Made by a program: the position numbers and the translations under genes. Below, piece after piece: positions 11,267 through 22,523 of a stretch of 64,000 bases of DNA; the first letter of the stretch is position 1; each line of letters opens with the position of its first letter. The notes below the pieces were generated by a model. That model was not told where the DNA came from, ran no database searches, and saw only the letters and a list, made by a program, of their open reading frames with translations. This DNA comes from Tipula vernalis (taxonomy: Eukaryota > Arthropoda > Insecta > Diptera > Tipulidae). The stretch covers positions 49,235,389-49,299,388 of the forward strand of contig OY282558.1 of the NCBI GenBank assembly GCA_958295665.1, given 5' to 3'.

Positions 11267-11479
11267 AAATCTCAAATTTTCAGAATTTCATTTAATTCTA
11301 TGTTAATCGCAGCGCTTCTATTTTTCAATCCAAACTAAACCCGAATAGTTCGTAAATCTTGAATAATCTCGAAAAATCTCGAAAATTTAAAAATAACAAT
11401 AATTTCGAACAATTTCGAGGATAAGCTGCATGACGCTATTTAAATCTGAAAATCTGGACAACTTTAAAAATCTTGATTT
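11267..11479. repeat. 213 bp direct repeat, copy 1 (LTR-like debris)
   Basis: Matches 12401-12613 over the full 213 bp with only scattered differences. It starts AAATCTCAAATTTTCAGAAT and ends near AAAATCTTGATTT. A further diverged partial copy is seen around 11958-12045. The unit is rich in the word CTCGAA. Copy 2 directly abuts the 3' end of the Gypsy coding region, so this may be Gypsy 3' LTR or UTR sequence. Confidence 0.75.
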
Positions 11480-11816
11480 CGAGGGTTTCTTATCAGTAAG
11501 GTAGTCTACCTGGTATGACTGGAATTCAACTCGTTATTCAACTCTAAGCTATACTCGAATATTATCGACAATATCGAATAATATCGAACTATAAATCTAT
11601 AAAATTGACGAATAATAAACTTAGAACCTTTCAACGATTGTCTCGTGTTATAGCACTAACGTTGTAACGTCACACAACTCCAACGTCTCTATTAATCCCT
11701 AATATATATAAAATGTATGGTTACATAGTCGCGTTTTCCCGCAATTGAGACTTTGTAAATTCGAGTTCGCGATCCTCGGAAATTGAAACTCGAAATACGA
11801 GAGATACACAATTGGT

Positions 11817-11903
11817 AGACTAGATAAGGCAGAATCCTCCAAATTTATCACGAGTCCAAACGAAACACGAGTAATATAGAAAAGCATGTCATCCAGAGTT
11901 CCC
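11817..11903. repeat. 86 bp direct repeat, copy 2
   Basis: Second copy of 10845-10930, with only a few differences (for example GCATGTCATCC here against GCATGTGATCC). Confidence 0.7.
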
Positions 11904-12400
11904 GAATACACAAATATTTCATTACAAATAGTTCCGGAAAAAATCCGAATACAACACAATATTTAAATCTGGAATTTGGAGAACTCCAAAAATCTTCATT
12001 TCCAGAATGCAATCTAACCGATATGCGTGACATTCAACTCGTATACACTTATAATTAAACTCGAATAACATTAAACATCTCTAAATTGACTAAAAATGGG
12101 TAAAGAGAGCTCCCTCCTCTGGTGGTCCAGTTTGCCTTACCCAGCAGCCCTGGAAACTGGCTCGGACAAGATGGGCCAATCATTTATCAACACCAACCGG
12201 ATTAACCAAATATCGACCATTGGCTGTAGTAGCCGGACACGAATTGGCAAGTCCAAATCAAGGCTAGCACAAGTTAAAAAAGAAATGAAGCGTATAAAAT
12301 TCAGATACTAAGTAGGCCTCACTGAAATAAAATGGAAGAATATTGGAATACTAACAACACAAATTATGTTCTCTATTCTAATTTCAGAATAACCAATTTA

Positions 12401-12613
12401 AAATCTCAAATTTTCAGAATTTCATTTAATTCTATGTTAATCGCAGCTCTTCTATTTTTCAATCCAAACTAAACCCGAATAATTCGTAAATCTTGAATAA
12501 TCTCGAAAAATCTCGAAAATATAAAAATGACAATAATTTCGAACAATTTCGAAGATAAGCTGCATGACGCTATTTAAATCTGAAAATCTGGACCACTTCA
12601 AAAATCTTGATTT
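12401..12613. repeat. 213 bp direct repeat, copy 2, next to Gypsy-1
   Basis: Second copy of 11267-11479. The minus-strand Gypsy integrase frame reads on into it, ending in low-complexity codons, so the repeat boundary at 12613 is likely the true end of the internal Gypsy region. Confidence 0.7.
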
Positions 12614-13317
12614 GGGACTGTTGGAATTATTTAGATTGTTCGAACTATTGTTGTCATCATTTGGCATCTGAGTTAATATTTTGAGTTTGTTGTTCAGCCC
12701 CAGCTTTGTGAAGGCATAACTACAATTTCTGTTGGTGTTTGGATTGACGCTCTGCATTTTGGCAATGTGTTTTGAATTTCTTCTTAAAACACTGCCATCA
12801 GCTGTTACTACAATGTGTGACCTTGGTGCATTTGACAAACTATTGATTTTACCCGACAGCCATTTTCTGTGATCTAACTGGATTCTAACTGCATCACCTG
12901 GTTTAAATTCTTCTCGTGATTTGTTATTTTGGTCGGCATACTGCTTCTGAACTTTACGAAGGATGGCGAGACGTTCGGATACATTCTTTACCACAACTGG
13001 TTTTAGTAATTCTTTTGACGTTGGAATAATTGATCTGGTGATACAACTAAACAATCTCTGGTATCTGTATCATCTTTACTGCACTTTGTTAGTAAATTCT
13101 TCCCTGTCTCTACAAATCTTTCTGCTAGACCATTTGAGCGTGCATATTTTCGACTAGAGAATTGCTGTGTGATCGACCAGTCTCTCGTGAACTTTTGAAA
13201 TTTTTCCGACGTATATTGTGTTCCATTGTCCAACTCTAGTATTTCAGGGATACCATGCAACGAAAACCATGACTTTAACTCTTTGATAACTTCCTCTGAC
13301 TCTATGCTGCTCAACAA
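12614..13317 (-). pseudogene. Gypsy-1 integrase core and C-terminal domain
   Basis: The open frame 13317-13003 has HGIPEILELDNGTQYTSEKF (second catalytic Asp) and SSRKYARSNGLAERFVE (catalytic Glu). The first Asp and the zinc-binding HHCC domain are missing. A second frame (13054-12614) continues with KPGDAVRIQLDHRKW and VLRRNSKHIAKMQ, the C-terminal DNA-binding domain. The shift between frames lies around 13010-13050. Upstream parts are lost by deletion, so integration of DNA by this protein is impossible. Confidence 0.85.
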
Positions 13318-13346
13318 CTTGAAATCAAAAAATCCTCACTCAACCC

Positions 13347-13850
13347 TTATGTATCACCTGGCCATCCTGATTGTGAAATTTTAATCAATTCTTGAATTTC
13401 GTGATCATTTCTTGTTGCTTCTACCAGTTTAGCTTTTGCACTGTTCGACATGTTCAGCACTAAATACACTTGAAATTCTTCTTCTTCTTCAACACTATCA
13501 TTTTTACAGTCTCTACTGAGTGTATCGGCTAGATCCATTGTTGTTCCTTTTTTATAAATTATCGTTGGTGAATACTGCTGGTGCTGAAGTTAACGATTTC
13601 TTGAAGATGATTTCCAACGGTTTATGATCGCTTTGTACTGTAAGTTTTTTTCCCATATACATACTCATGGAATTTTGTACAAGCCCATCTTACTGTTGCC
13701 GCTTCTAATTCAATTGGTGGATATCTTTGCTGAGCTTTGGTCAACGATTTGGACGCAAATACTATCGGCTGATCATTTTGTAACAACGCGGCTCCAAAAC
13801 TTTTATAACTACATCTTGATTGGTATCAAAAAATTTTAACACTGGTGGCG
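13347..13850 (-). pseudogene. Gypsy-1 RNase H and connection, broken
   Basis: Two frames must be combined. One gives VLKFFDTNQDVVIK and later LTVQSDHKPLEIIFKKSL; the other, between them, gives FASKSLTKAQQRYPPIELEA. These are the Asp, Glu and SDHKPL boxes of Gypsy RNase H, which removes RNA from the hybrid. A separate open frame (13538-13347) begins MDLADTLSRDCKN, the NxADxLSR connection to integrase. Frameshifts lie near 13800 and 13660. Confidence 0.75.
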
Positions 13851-14627
13851 ACGAAAATGCTTCTTTAAGATTTCGAAAATCTTCATCGTGTTGATCAGTC
13901 CCCATATCCATTCCGAATTTTTTTCGAGTAGAAATCTGAGTGGTTGCGTTATTCCTGACAAATTTGGAACGAATTTTTGCAAATATGTTGCCATTTCTAG
14001 CAACCGTTGTAATTCATTCACGTGGTTTGGTTTATTTACCTGTCGGATCGCTTTTGTCTTTTCCGGATCTACTAATAAACCATTAACACTAAAAATATGG
14101 CCCAGAAACTTTACTTTTTGAGAATTAAATACGCATTTGTCTTTGTTCAGTTTGACTCCACATTCCATCAACTTTTTGATTACCCTGGACGTAAGTCTTT
14201 CGAGTTGTTCCAACGTTTCAGCATGAATCAGTATGTCATCCATAGAGTTTTCTACATTCTCCATTGACGATAGGATTTGACCCATTACATCCTGGAAGAT
14301 TTTCGGAGCAGACGCTAATCCGAACGGCAATCGTTTAAATGAATATCGTCCCCAAGGAGTGCCCATTGTCAGATATTTTTGTGTTCTTGGTGACACCTGT
14401 ATCTGCCAAAAACCTTTTTTCCAATCCAGTATTATAAAATACTTAGGGATTTTCGACATAATCTCCTCGGCTGTTTTTAATGGATGATATCTTCGGATTA
14501 TATTTTTATTGACGTCTGTAGGATCAATACAAACTCGTAGTTTATCATTTTTCTCCACTATTACCATAGGCGATACCGCTTGAGTAACCTCGTGCCAAAG
14601 GTAATTTGCGAACCGGTTATATTTCAA
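13836..14627 (-). pseudogene. Gypsy-1 reverse transcriptase
   Basis: A continuous frame of 263 codons begins just inside the fingers (SPMVIVEKNDKLRVCIDPTD), continues with ILDWKKGFWQIQV (motif A Asp), RLPFGLASAPKIFQDVM and the active-site region ENSMDDILIHAET, and ends with KFLGHIFSVNGLLVDPEKT and YLQKFVPNLSG. The usual aromatic residue before M/I-DD is serine here (S-M-D-D), a departure that may reduce activity. The upstream part of the RT is in another frame, separated by a stop near 14630. This is the best-preserved part of the element. Confidence 0.9.
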
Positions 14628-14639
14628 ACTTTAGATCAT

Positions 14640-15030
14640 CCACAAGATCGCTATCGTAGATGTAATTTTTTATACACCCTAAACCGTCGAAGATTTCTTC
14701 CTGAACCTTCAGCTCCTGTACTCTAAGCACTAATTTTAAATTTTCGCAAGCTTATTTTCTCAAAATCGGTGACACATTTGCATTCACTACTAGAAATTTG
14801 ATCTGATGATTTTCATCTCGTATAACACACTTCGTTTTAATTTCACCTATTACATTTAATTTCTCCTTATTGAACACTGTCAAGTGTTTTGCGGTTGATG
14901 GTTGTATTCTAATATTTATTTTGTCTACTATTCGTTTTGGAAGTACGTTACACTGCGCTCCTATGTCAAGCTTGACTTTGACATTTGTTTTGGCTATTTT
15001 TATTTCCTCATACCAATTTTTGTTGTCGTC
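14640..15030 (-). pseudogene. Gypsy-1 aspartic protease region
   Basis: On the minus strand the frame reads AKTNVKVKLDIGAQCNVLP (D-x-G catalytic box, about 14945-14985), followed by INIRIQPSTAKHLTVF and KTKCVIRDENHQIKFLVVN, typical of a single-domain retropepsin that cleaves the polyprotein. A stop near 14757 separates it from the linker to RT. The catalytic triplet is D-I-G rather than the common D-T-G or D-S-G, which may be decay. Confidence 0.7.
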
Positions 15031-15040
15031 AAATCACTAT

Positions 15041-15199
15041 TCAATAGGATAAATTAAACGTGTTAAACATTTCGATGGCTTCATAACCTATACTCGACCA
15101 AAACGTGGCAACTTGTATTTCGTTGTCCTTTTTGTTTAGCTGTGTGGCAATCGAAAACCATTCGAATTGTTGTTTAAATTGTTTCCATCCTTTCGACAT
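15041..15199 (-). pseudogene. Gypsy-1 gag N-terminal stub
   Basis: The frame from the ATG at 15199 reads GWKQFKQQFEWFSIATQLN, then EIQVATFWSSIGYEAIEMF and a stop. This W-rich start followed by an iG-x-EA block is the usual beginning of gag in this Gypsy group. The rest of gag, including any zinc knuckle, is deleted. Gag would normally form the particle that packages the RNA. Confidence 0.65.
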
Positions 15200-15224
15200 G
15201 TCTACACTATTGAACAGCAATGGT

Positions 15225-15530
15225 GGTGCAGTGCTGTCGCTCTGAAAACTTTAAACGGAATACGTTTCAAATTTTCAGTAGAGTATTTCAAGTCAGAAGG
15301 GAGTACAATATATACGAAATACAATAGTTAGACCTACTTAGTTGTTGGTGTTTTGTGTTAAAAAAAAAAAATCACGATCCAGCAAATTACACTAAAATTG
15401 TTTTATTTAAACTTATCTTAAAACTACTTTAGCTTCGAACCCTTTTAATTTTTGAAAGCGTAATTTTTTCAGATGTATACCAATACGGACATGTCAAATA
15501 TGCGAACATTTTCATTATTTTCACAAAGCT
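15225..15530. repeat. LTR-like direct repeat, copy next to Gypsy-1 gag
   Basis: Shares several blocks in the same order with 16628-17045: CAGTGCTGTCGCT, GTCAGAAGGGAGTA (GTCAGAAAGGAGTA in the other copy), TATACGAAATAC, TTAGCTTCGAACCC and AAAAGCGTAATTTT-type sequence. It abuts the gag start of Gypsy-1, the position expected for the 5' LTR and leader on the minus strand. Confidence 0.6.
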
Positions 15531-15710
15531 AATTTTTGGGAATTGGAAGAAATTTTAGACTGGAAACCTGGACGAAATTTAAAAAAATCGCCTTAAAAAA
15601 ACAGTACAGTTGTTCGAAGTCTCATGTTTTTAATCATAATAAAGTTTTAATTTTTTCTCAAAGTTGGCACTTTACTTACGATTAGGATGGAACTTGACTA
15701 TTCTTAACTA

Positions 15711-15748
15711 AATTCGACACACGCGATGGAAATCGCGTGTGTCGAATT
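15711..15748. repeat. Perfect 17 bp stem-loop
   Basis: AATTCGACACACGCGAT (15711-15727) is followed by the loop GGAA and by the exact reverse complement (15732-15748). It is G+C-richer than its surroundings and lies in no recognised gene. Confidence 0.9.
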
Positions 15749-16627
15749 CTCTAATATGATGTTTCTAATTTCGGGAGCCTGTACTACTATAAGAAGATTC
15801 GCTTCAGCTGCGCGCACTTTGTTTTAACTTCAATCCGCAAGGAATTGATCCTTAAGTAAATGTGATGAGGCAAGACAAGACTGTCAAATATTTTGATCAT
15901 AAAAACCGTAAATTGAATCGTCAAATTTAATTGACTAATTTTATTTAGTTATTGCTACATATTTTGTAACGGTTAACATTGAGCACTAGAACAAAGCAAA
16001 AAATAAAACACAACTATTTAAACCTTAGGCAGCCTCGGTATAGTCGAACGAGGAAGGTTTATAATTTTTAGGAGAATCTTTTTGAGGGAAATTCTTAGTC
16101 AAACCTTATATAAAAAAATAAAGAACTTTTATTAAAGATACTGACAATTTTAAGATTAAAAGTGAAATACGCGTTAGCGGTAAAATCGTATTTTGAGCAA
16201 AAAAAAAAAAATTAAGAATTTTTTATAAAAATATTTAAATATTTCTTCTATCACATTCACAAGTGGATAAAGTCTCAGCCTGCTTATATTGCTAATTTTC
16301 TGTCTTATTTAAAAAAAAAAACGACACGGGCAAAATTTTAAGAAAATAGTTTATAATTCACTAAATCAGTGTGTCTGTGTGATAGTTTTGTGTGAAATAA
16401 AACTTTTTGCAAGTAATCGGATAAACATAAATATTATGTTGTGGTTTGTGGAATTGGAGAATTAGAGTTTTAGAGTTCGATTGAGGTTAGCGGCTTGCGG
16501 CGGTTGCGGCACTTCATTTAAGGGTTGATCTGAGTTTTAACAGAGTCAGCCTGATAAAAAAATCGACAGGTTATTTCTTTCCAATCAATTGATGTCAGTG
16601 TCAGTTCTCAGTCTCAGGGTTGGTGTC
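15749..16627. other. A+T-rich noncoding DNA between LTR-like repeats
   Basis: No gene is seen. It lies between the two LTR-like repeat copies, so it could be a decayed element interior, but no retroelement protein motif is readable. A short G+C-rich patch with GGCTTGCGGCGGTTGCGGCA lies near 16491. Confidence 0.4.
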
Positions 16628-17045
16628 GGTCAGTGCTGTCGCTTTGATTACGTTAAATGGAGTACGTTTTCAGGGCAGTATTTCCAGTCAGAAAGGAGTA
16701 TATACGAAATACGTACAATAGTAAGACCTTATTACACTAAAATAGTTTTTAGTTTTTAAGCCAAATTTGAATATTAAAAGAAAACTTTTTTATTTAATGG
16801 TTGAGAGCTCTTTATTTATTTTACTATTAAATCGTTAAGCATCTGTATGATGCTGGAGCTAAATAGTTTTTTTTAAACATGGCCGCAACTCTCCACGAAA
16901 TCACAGATAGCTTTAGTTTGTCGCTATTTTTACCTAAATTTTACATGGTAAATGGAAAATTTATCTTAAAGCAATTTTAGCTTCGAACCCATTTTCATTT
17001 TTCAAAAGCGTAATTTTGACAGATATGCGAATTCAGACATATTAG
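16628..17045. repeat. LTR-like direct repeat, distal copy
   Basis: Second, more diverged and slightly longer copy of 15225-15530. About 1.1 kb without recognisable coding separates the two. Extra sequence near 16780-16950 accounts for the length difference. Confidence 0.55.
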
Positions 17046-17937
<892 letters not shown>

Positions 17938-18140
17938 AGAGTAAACATTGAGCCAGTCATTTGGGTTGGAGTTCAAATTAAATTTTGCTGAAATTATTAT
18001 TCGTTTTGCAGGAGGTATGGTCATGCTATTCCTACCTACATCCAACCTAGGCGATAAGGAGAATGTCAAAATAAAACTGAAAGATAATTTTTGCTGTCAG
18101 AATTTAACCTTGTTACACAAGAAAGATGCAAGGGAGAATG

Positions 18141-18335
18141 TATTTTATTCAATTGTAAGCAAAGGATTCGAAAATATTGATGTAAAGGCGTATTGGGCAA
18201 ATAAAATTTCCCATATCACACTGCATAAATTCAAACTTCCATACAACTTTCTATTTTATTCAACTGTAAGCAAAGGGTTCGAGAATATTGATGTCAAGGC
18301 GTATTGGGCAAATAAAATTTCCATATCACACTGCA
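18141..18335 (+). repeat. Tandem duplication, period 111 bp
   Basis: Two adjacent copies begin at 18141 and 18252 with TATTTTATTCAAYTGTAAGC and share GATGTMAAGGCGTATTGGGC. The plus-strand frame stays open through both, giving the repeated peptide SKGFENIDVKAYWANKIS. The length is a multiple of three, so the frame is preserved by simple arithmetic. I do not recognise the peptide and do not call a gene. Confidence 0.85.
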
Positions 18336-18792
18336 CACTAAGCTTATGGAAGGATTTTGCAGTATTGTAAATTCAGACTTCCACACATCGTGTTTGTGCC
18401 GTAAGGATAAATGGCGGCAAAATTTGTCTTCAAGCATAATTTTTGTATTCAGGAGGTCCTAATCTAAATATTTGGCCAAAGCAGATAAAAGTTTTTTGTT
18501 AAAATCAAGTACTCTCTATCATGTTTGAGTTTATCTGGTAGCAAAACTTCACATTCTGATTAAAACATTGTGAAGATGAGGTAATTTAGTTCGCAAATTT
18601 GACATGTTTGAATTGATATTGTCTGCTAAAGTGACTAGCACATAACTGCAAGAAAACTGTTTTATGGGGTTTTGCCTGAGAAAAACTTTTATTAGTACAG
18701 CAGTTATTAGAACAGAGGAGTACAGAATGAAATAGCGGAGTACAGGAGTAACCACTAGGCGAAAATAGTACAAATAATCCGATCGTACTCAC

Positions 18793-18865
18793 TTCGACAG
18801 CACTGTGGTGGTGGTGGTGGTCTCACACACGATGATGACGATGATGATGGCGTCGTTTCGGTCAT
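18793..18865 (-). CDS. Candidate first coding exon of a host gene
   Basis: On the minus strand an ATG in a good insect start context (GTAAAATGACC) opens at 18865. The next 24 codons read MTETTPSSSSSSCVRPPPPP then QCCR, and the frame runs into GTGAGTACG at 18792, an excellent splice donor; the exon would end after the first base of codon 25. Ser- and Pro-rich low-complexity starts are common in insect regulatory proteins. The frame is also open upstream for some distance, so the start choice rests on context. Against it: TCA/CCA codon runs arise easily from ATG and GTG triplet repeats, and no downstream exon was found. If real, the first intron would extend leftward from 18792, with all left-hand elements inside it. 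Confidence 0.3.
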
Positions 18866-21490
18866 TTTACGAGACAAAAAAATAAATTTGTTTTTTCGTA
18901 CTTCGCTAGACTTTTTTGTTCAAGTAAATATAAATTATATATTTTATTATATTTGCACCTCCTTTTTTACAGTTTTTATTTATATAATTTCAATCTTATA
19001 AATACTTTCTGACACCATGTAATAAAAGACGTGTGTTGTGTTAGAATGTTACATCAGTAGTGACGTTTCTTTATTATGCACACTAATTATAATTGAGTTA
19101 CCCTACAAACCATACATTCATTATACGTTACAGTAGAGGTCATTAAAATGTGAATGGATTATAATTTACTAAACGTTTTTGATTTCCCTCCTGACGTTTT
19201 TGATTTCCTTGCTAGTATTTACGAACAGTAATTCAACGAAACCGACTAATAGACAGAATTCTATTTATTTAATTATATGATTTTAATATGTTCCGAAGAT
19301 TGTAATAGAATTCAATCCAGTTTCGAACTGATGAGCTTATGATTATGAAACAATAAATCTTCTCATCAGGCTGCGGCGACTGGACTGATTATACCACAAT
19401 TTACATTCGAAATATACAGAATGTGATGTGCGTTAAGTACTAGCGAATCATACTAATACGAATTGAATTCTCTTACAATTCGTAATTCGGTTATACCAAA
19501 TTATTGCAAATGTATGCCCGTAATTAGAGAAACGTTGTCAAACACAGATTCACGACCATGAGAAGATCTTTACTTAGTTTTTATTTAAAGAAAACAAAAA
19601 AAAATTCAAGAATGTATATTACATTCAAAAGTTAGCACAATTAATTAGCATACAAATCATAAAACAATGTCACTGTTGTACAAATAATGAGAAACCTCTT
19701 TTCTTAAACACACACAATCACAAACAACTAACTACACACAAGTACTTAAATACATAAAACCGTTTTAATTATACTTGATATTCAATGATCGTAAATAGTT
19801 TTTTGTGTTATTGTTGATGAATATTTGGTTCAATTGAATATTTATTGTATTGCATGTATAGATCGCCAAAATCTATTATTGCTTTTATACCCAGAATGAT
19901 CTTTATATGTATGTACGAGTATTATGTGGAGAAGCTCACCAAAAAAAAAACAAATCGCGATATTCAAGTTTTTTGTTTAATGTCGTCTCGCAGACGTACA
20001 AAAAAAAATGTTGTTTTACAGTTTAAAAGTATTTTACAAAAAAAATAGCGATTAATAAAAATATTGAAAGAGTCATATATTTAAAACTAAAAATTAGCGG
20101 TTTATAAATAGAGTTGTTGAGGGGCACCCGCACCACCTTAAATGAGACGAAAAAAAAAATTTCTTTTTTCATAAATTCCTCAATCGTACACAGAGACTTT
20201 CTTTTCAATCGATGGGTGACATCATCACAAAATAATTGTGTACAACACAATTATATCGAATTTCTTGGTCATCATCATTGCGCGATTTAAATATTTTTAT
20301 CTAAATCCGCGATTCATTTTTGCGCTTACTTTTTAATATTCGAGGTCATCGTATATAATTGTTATGAAATTTGTAAAATCGGTACATAGGTTCAACAACA
20401 TTGGTGGTGTGCACTGTGCAATTAATAATAGTTACCAGCTTTCCATATAGATATTAAAAATATTTAATTTAAGGTCAAGCCACCCATATTAGGAGTGCTT
20501 GCAAATATTTAAATTTTTAATTGGAAATTTCATGGCCATTTACTAGGTCTTAAAACATTCTTATGGATAATATACATACGTATACATATATTCGAATGAC
20601 AAAATCAGTTTCCGCATGATATTCACAATAATAAATAATTTTCCGATTATGTGCGCGCCTCGCGTTAAATTAACTCTAAATAACGTCAAACAAACAAACT
20701 TTCAATTTTTTTTTATTTTTTTTTTATTGTACAATTCAACTTCTGATTAGAATCTAAACAATTTTGATTGCAGCCATATATACATAAAAAATTATTTATT
20801 ACGATTTAAAAACAAGTCGAAATAATTGTAGTCACGAATGAAATCGCGCGCACATTTGAAATTTTTTATGAAGGTTGTGTATGATGTTGTTACCACTCAA
20901 AAAATCAAATATTTGGACAGACAGTTTGACACTATTTTATCTTGGCTCTACATATATAAAAGACAGCAACCCCTCTTTTCGTCTCTGCGGGCTAGTGTAT
21001 TGATAAGATACATGAGTTCATTGTTAAATTTTTTATTTTTTTTTGGTTTGTACGCCACGGTTGAATGAATTCATTGTTCAATTTACATTATACTTACATT
21101 ACACTATTTTGTTGTTGCTGTTGTTGTTCTTAATAGAAATAAATAGTTGATCTACATTCTGGTTAATCATGAACATTTTTTGTACTCGTTGTTGTTGTGT
21201 TGTTTTGTAGTTTTATAATGTAGAGTTTTTAAATAGAAAAAAACCGCAATAATATGAAAATATGTTAAGTGAATGTACGTGAATTAGAATTTTTTTTTGG
21301 TTTTTTGGTGAGGGAATTGTGTATATGTATATTCTACACTGGATTGGTCAAGATTGGTCTAGATTTTTAGGTTACGTACATTTTCTTAAAATTAGATTTT
21401 AAATTATGATTTAGTTTACAGTTAAGTGTAGCTACACATGCGTTAGTACAAGAAATTGGCAGATCAAAGCGAATAAGTGCTACAATGGTT
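18866..21490. other. A+T-rich noncoding DNA upstream of the candidate exon
   Basis: No coding region is supported. A mixed-composition stretch, low-repeat by eye, lies around 19000-19500 and 20200-20460, with A runs elsewhere. If the exon at 18793-18865 is real, the 5' UTR and promoter would lie here on the minus strand. No definite TATA or initiator element can be singled out in such A+T-rich DNA. Confidence 0.4.
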
Positions 21491-21728
21491 ATATTTTCGA
21501 ATTGGGCCGAAAAGCCGAATATCGAAAATTTGGCCTTTCGACCAAATCGACCTTCCCATATGTTCGCCCATTCGACCCATTCGGACTTTCGATATTCGGT
21601 CCTTCGACCCATTCAGCCTTTTGACATTCGGCCTTTCGACCCATTCGGCCATTAGGACATTCGACATTCGGTATTCCGACCAATTCGGCCTTTCGGCGTT
21701 CGGCCTTACGACATTCGGCCTTTCAACA
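21491..21728. repeat. Degenerate minisatellite of TTCGGCC / TTCGACC words
   Basis: About 240 bp is built from variants of ATTCGGCCTTTCGAC (for example CATTCGGCCTTTCGACCCAT). The spacing is irregular, roughly 15 bp, with TTCGG and TTCGA alternating. Open frames on both strands across it (for example GLSTFGLSTLN) come from the repeat and are not genes. Confidence 0.85.
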
Positions 21729-21909
21729 TTAAACGTGTTTTTTTACCATGCTCACTCTGTGTCTGTTTGTATCGTCAAATTTTGTAATCAATTTTTCAAC
21801 CACTTGCGATAGTACAATTGAGCTGAAATTTTGCATGCAGGCCTAACTCCGATGACAATACAAGATTCTAACATTTTTGGACATTAAATATGCTGCTACC
21901 CCGTGGCGT

Positions 21910-22523
21910 ACTGCAGCTATCGTGGGGGGGGGGGGTCACAGGTGGTGGATAGTGGACGACCTATCGATAGGTAGGTTAGCGGTGAATTAAATAAGCCGCC
22001 TCCAACCGCAGTCCAGCTGGTGGGAGAGTATCAGGGAACTGGGGAGTGGTTAACCTCAGTTCATTAAATTCTGAGTGCCTATGATGCCCAGCATGGAAAG
22101 GCGAACAGATGGCGCCAGAAAACCATCGACCAATAACCACGGCGGACTGGGCGTCGCGTCCTCTCTGCACCTCCGGAGTCTCCGCGGGTGAAGAGTGGGG
22201 GTACCCTATAAACGGGTGACCCGGGGAATGGAATGGATCCCATTGGATTGGGCTCGCCATGTGAATAGGTGAAAGGGGGAGAGAATGTGGGCGGAGGGAA
22301 GGGGGTGCTGGGAGGCCGCGGTGCTAGCGAGCCGAATGGGCTGGATTAAGGTGTTAAGCGACCCGTGCTGATGATCAACTAGGCTGGGGGCCCATTTAAC
22401 ACATCCCAGTCGCTAACGGAGCCCTCTGGATACCTGGTGACCTCCAGTTGTATTTAGCCTTACCTGCGTGTACGGATCTCTGCGCAGGCGGACCTTTATT
22501 TCTCCGATACTCGTGGGAATCAG
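21910..22523 (+). mobile_element. LINE-B fragment: 5' UTR of an R1/LOA-type LINE
   Basis: A sharply G+C-richer block begins near 21910 with a 12-base G run (21924-21935) and GGTGGTGGATAGTGG (21941-21955), related to the 5'-terminal blocks of LINE-C and LINE-F. Near its 3' end it has GGATACCTGGTGACCTCCAG, TTTAGCCT, a hairpin CCTGCG/CGCAGG (22463-22488) and ACTCGTGGGAAT (22509-22520), shared in order with the 5' UTRs of LINE-G and, in part, LINE-C. The position just before an ATG at 22524 supports a 5' UTR. The rest of the LINE is missing; BEL-1 sequence follows within about 120 bp. Confidence 0.75.

Larger units (their letters stand above)
12614..15199 (-). mobile_element. Gypsy-type LTR retroelement, internally deleted (Gypsy-1)
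   Basis: Gag stub, protease, RT, RNase H and integrase follow in Gypsy order on the minus strand. Most of gag is missing: only about 160 bp separate the gag start from the protease region. Each enzyme domain carries frameshifts or stops. No matching LTR pair flanks the coding region. The repeats on the two sides (15225-17045 and 11267-12613) belong to different sequence families. The protein style (DxGAQCNVLP protease, YARSNGLAER integrase) resembles Gypsy elements often annotated in animals as K02A2.6-like. Confidence 0.85.

Noticed and set aside
18960..19140. Solo LTR (TGTAATAAAAGACG ... CGTTACA)
   Set aside because: TG and CA ends can be chosen, but there is no flanking duplication and no second copy in the window.
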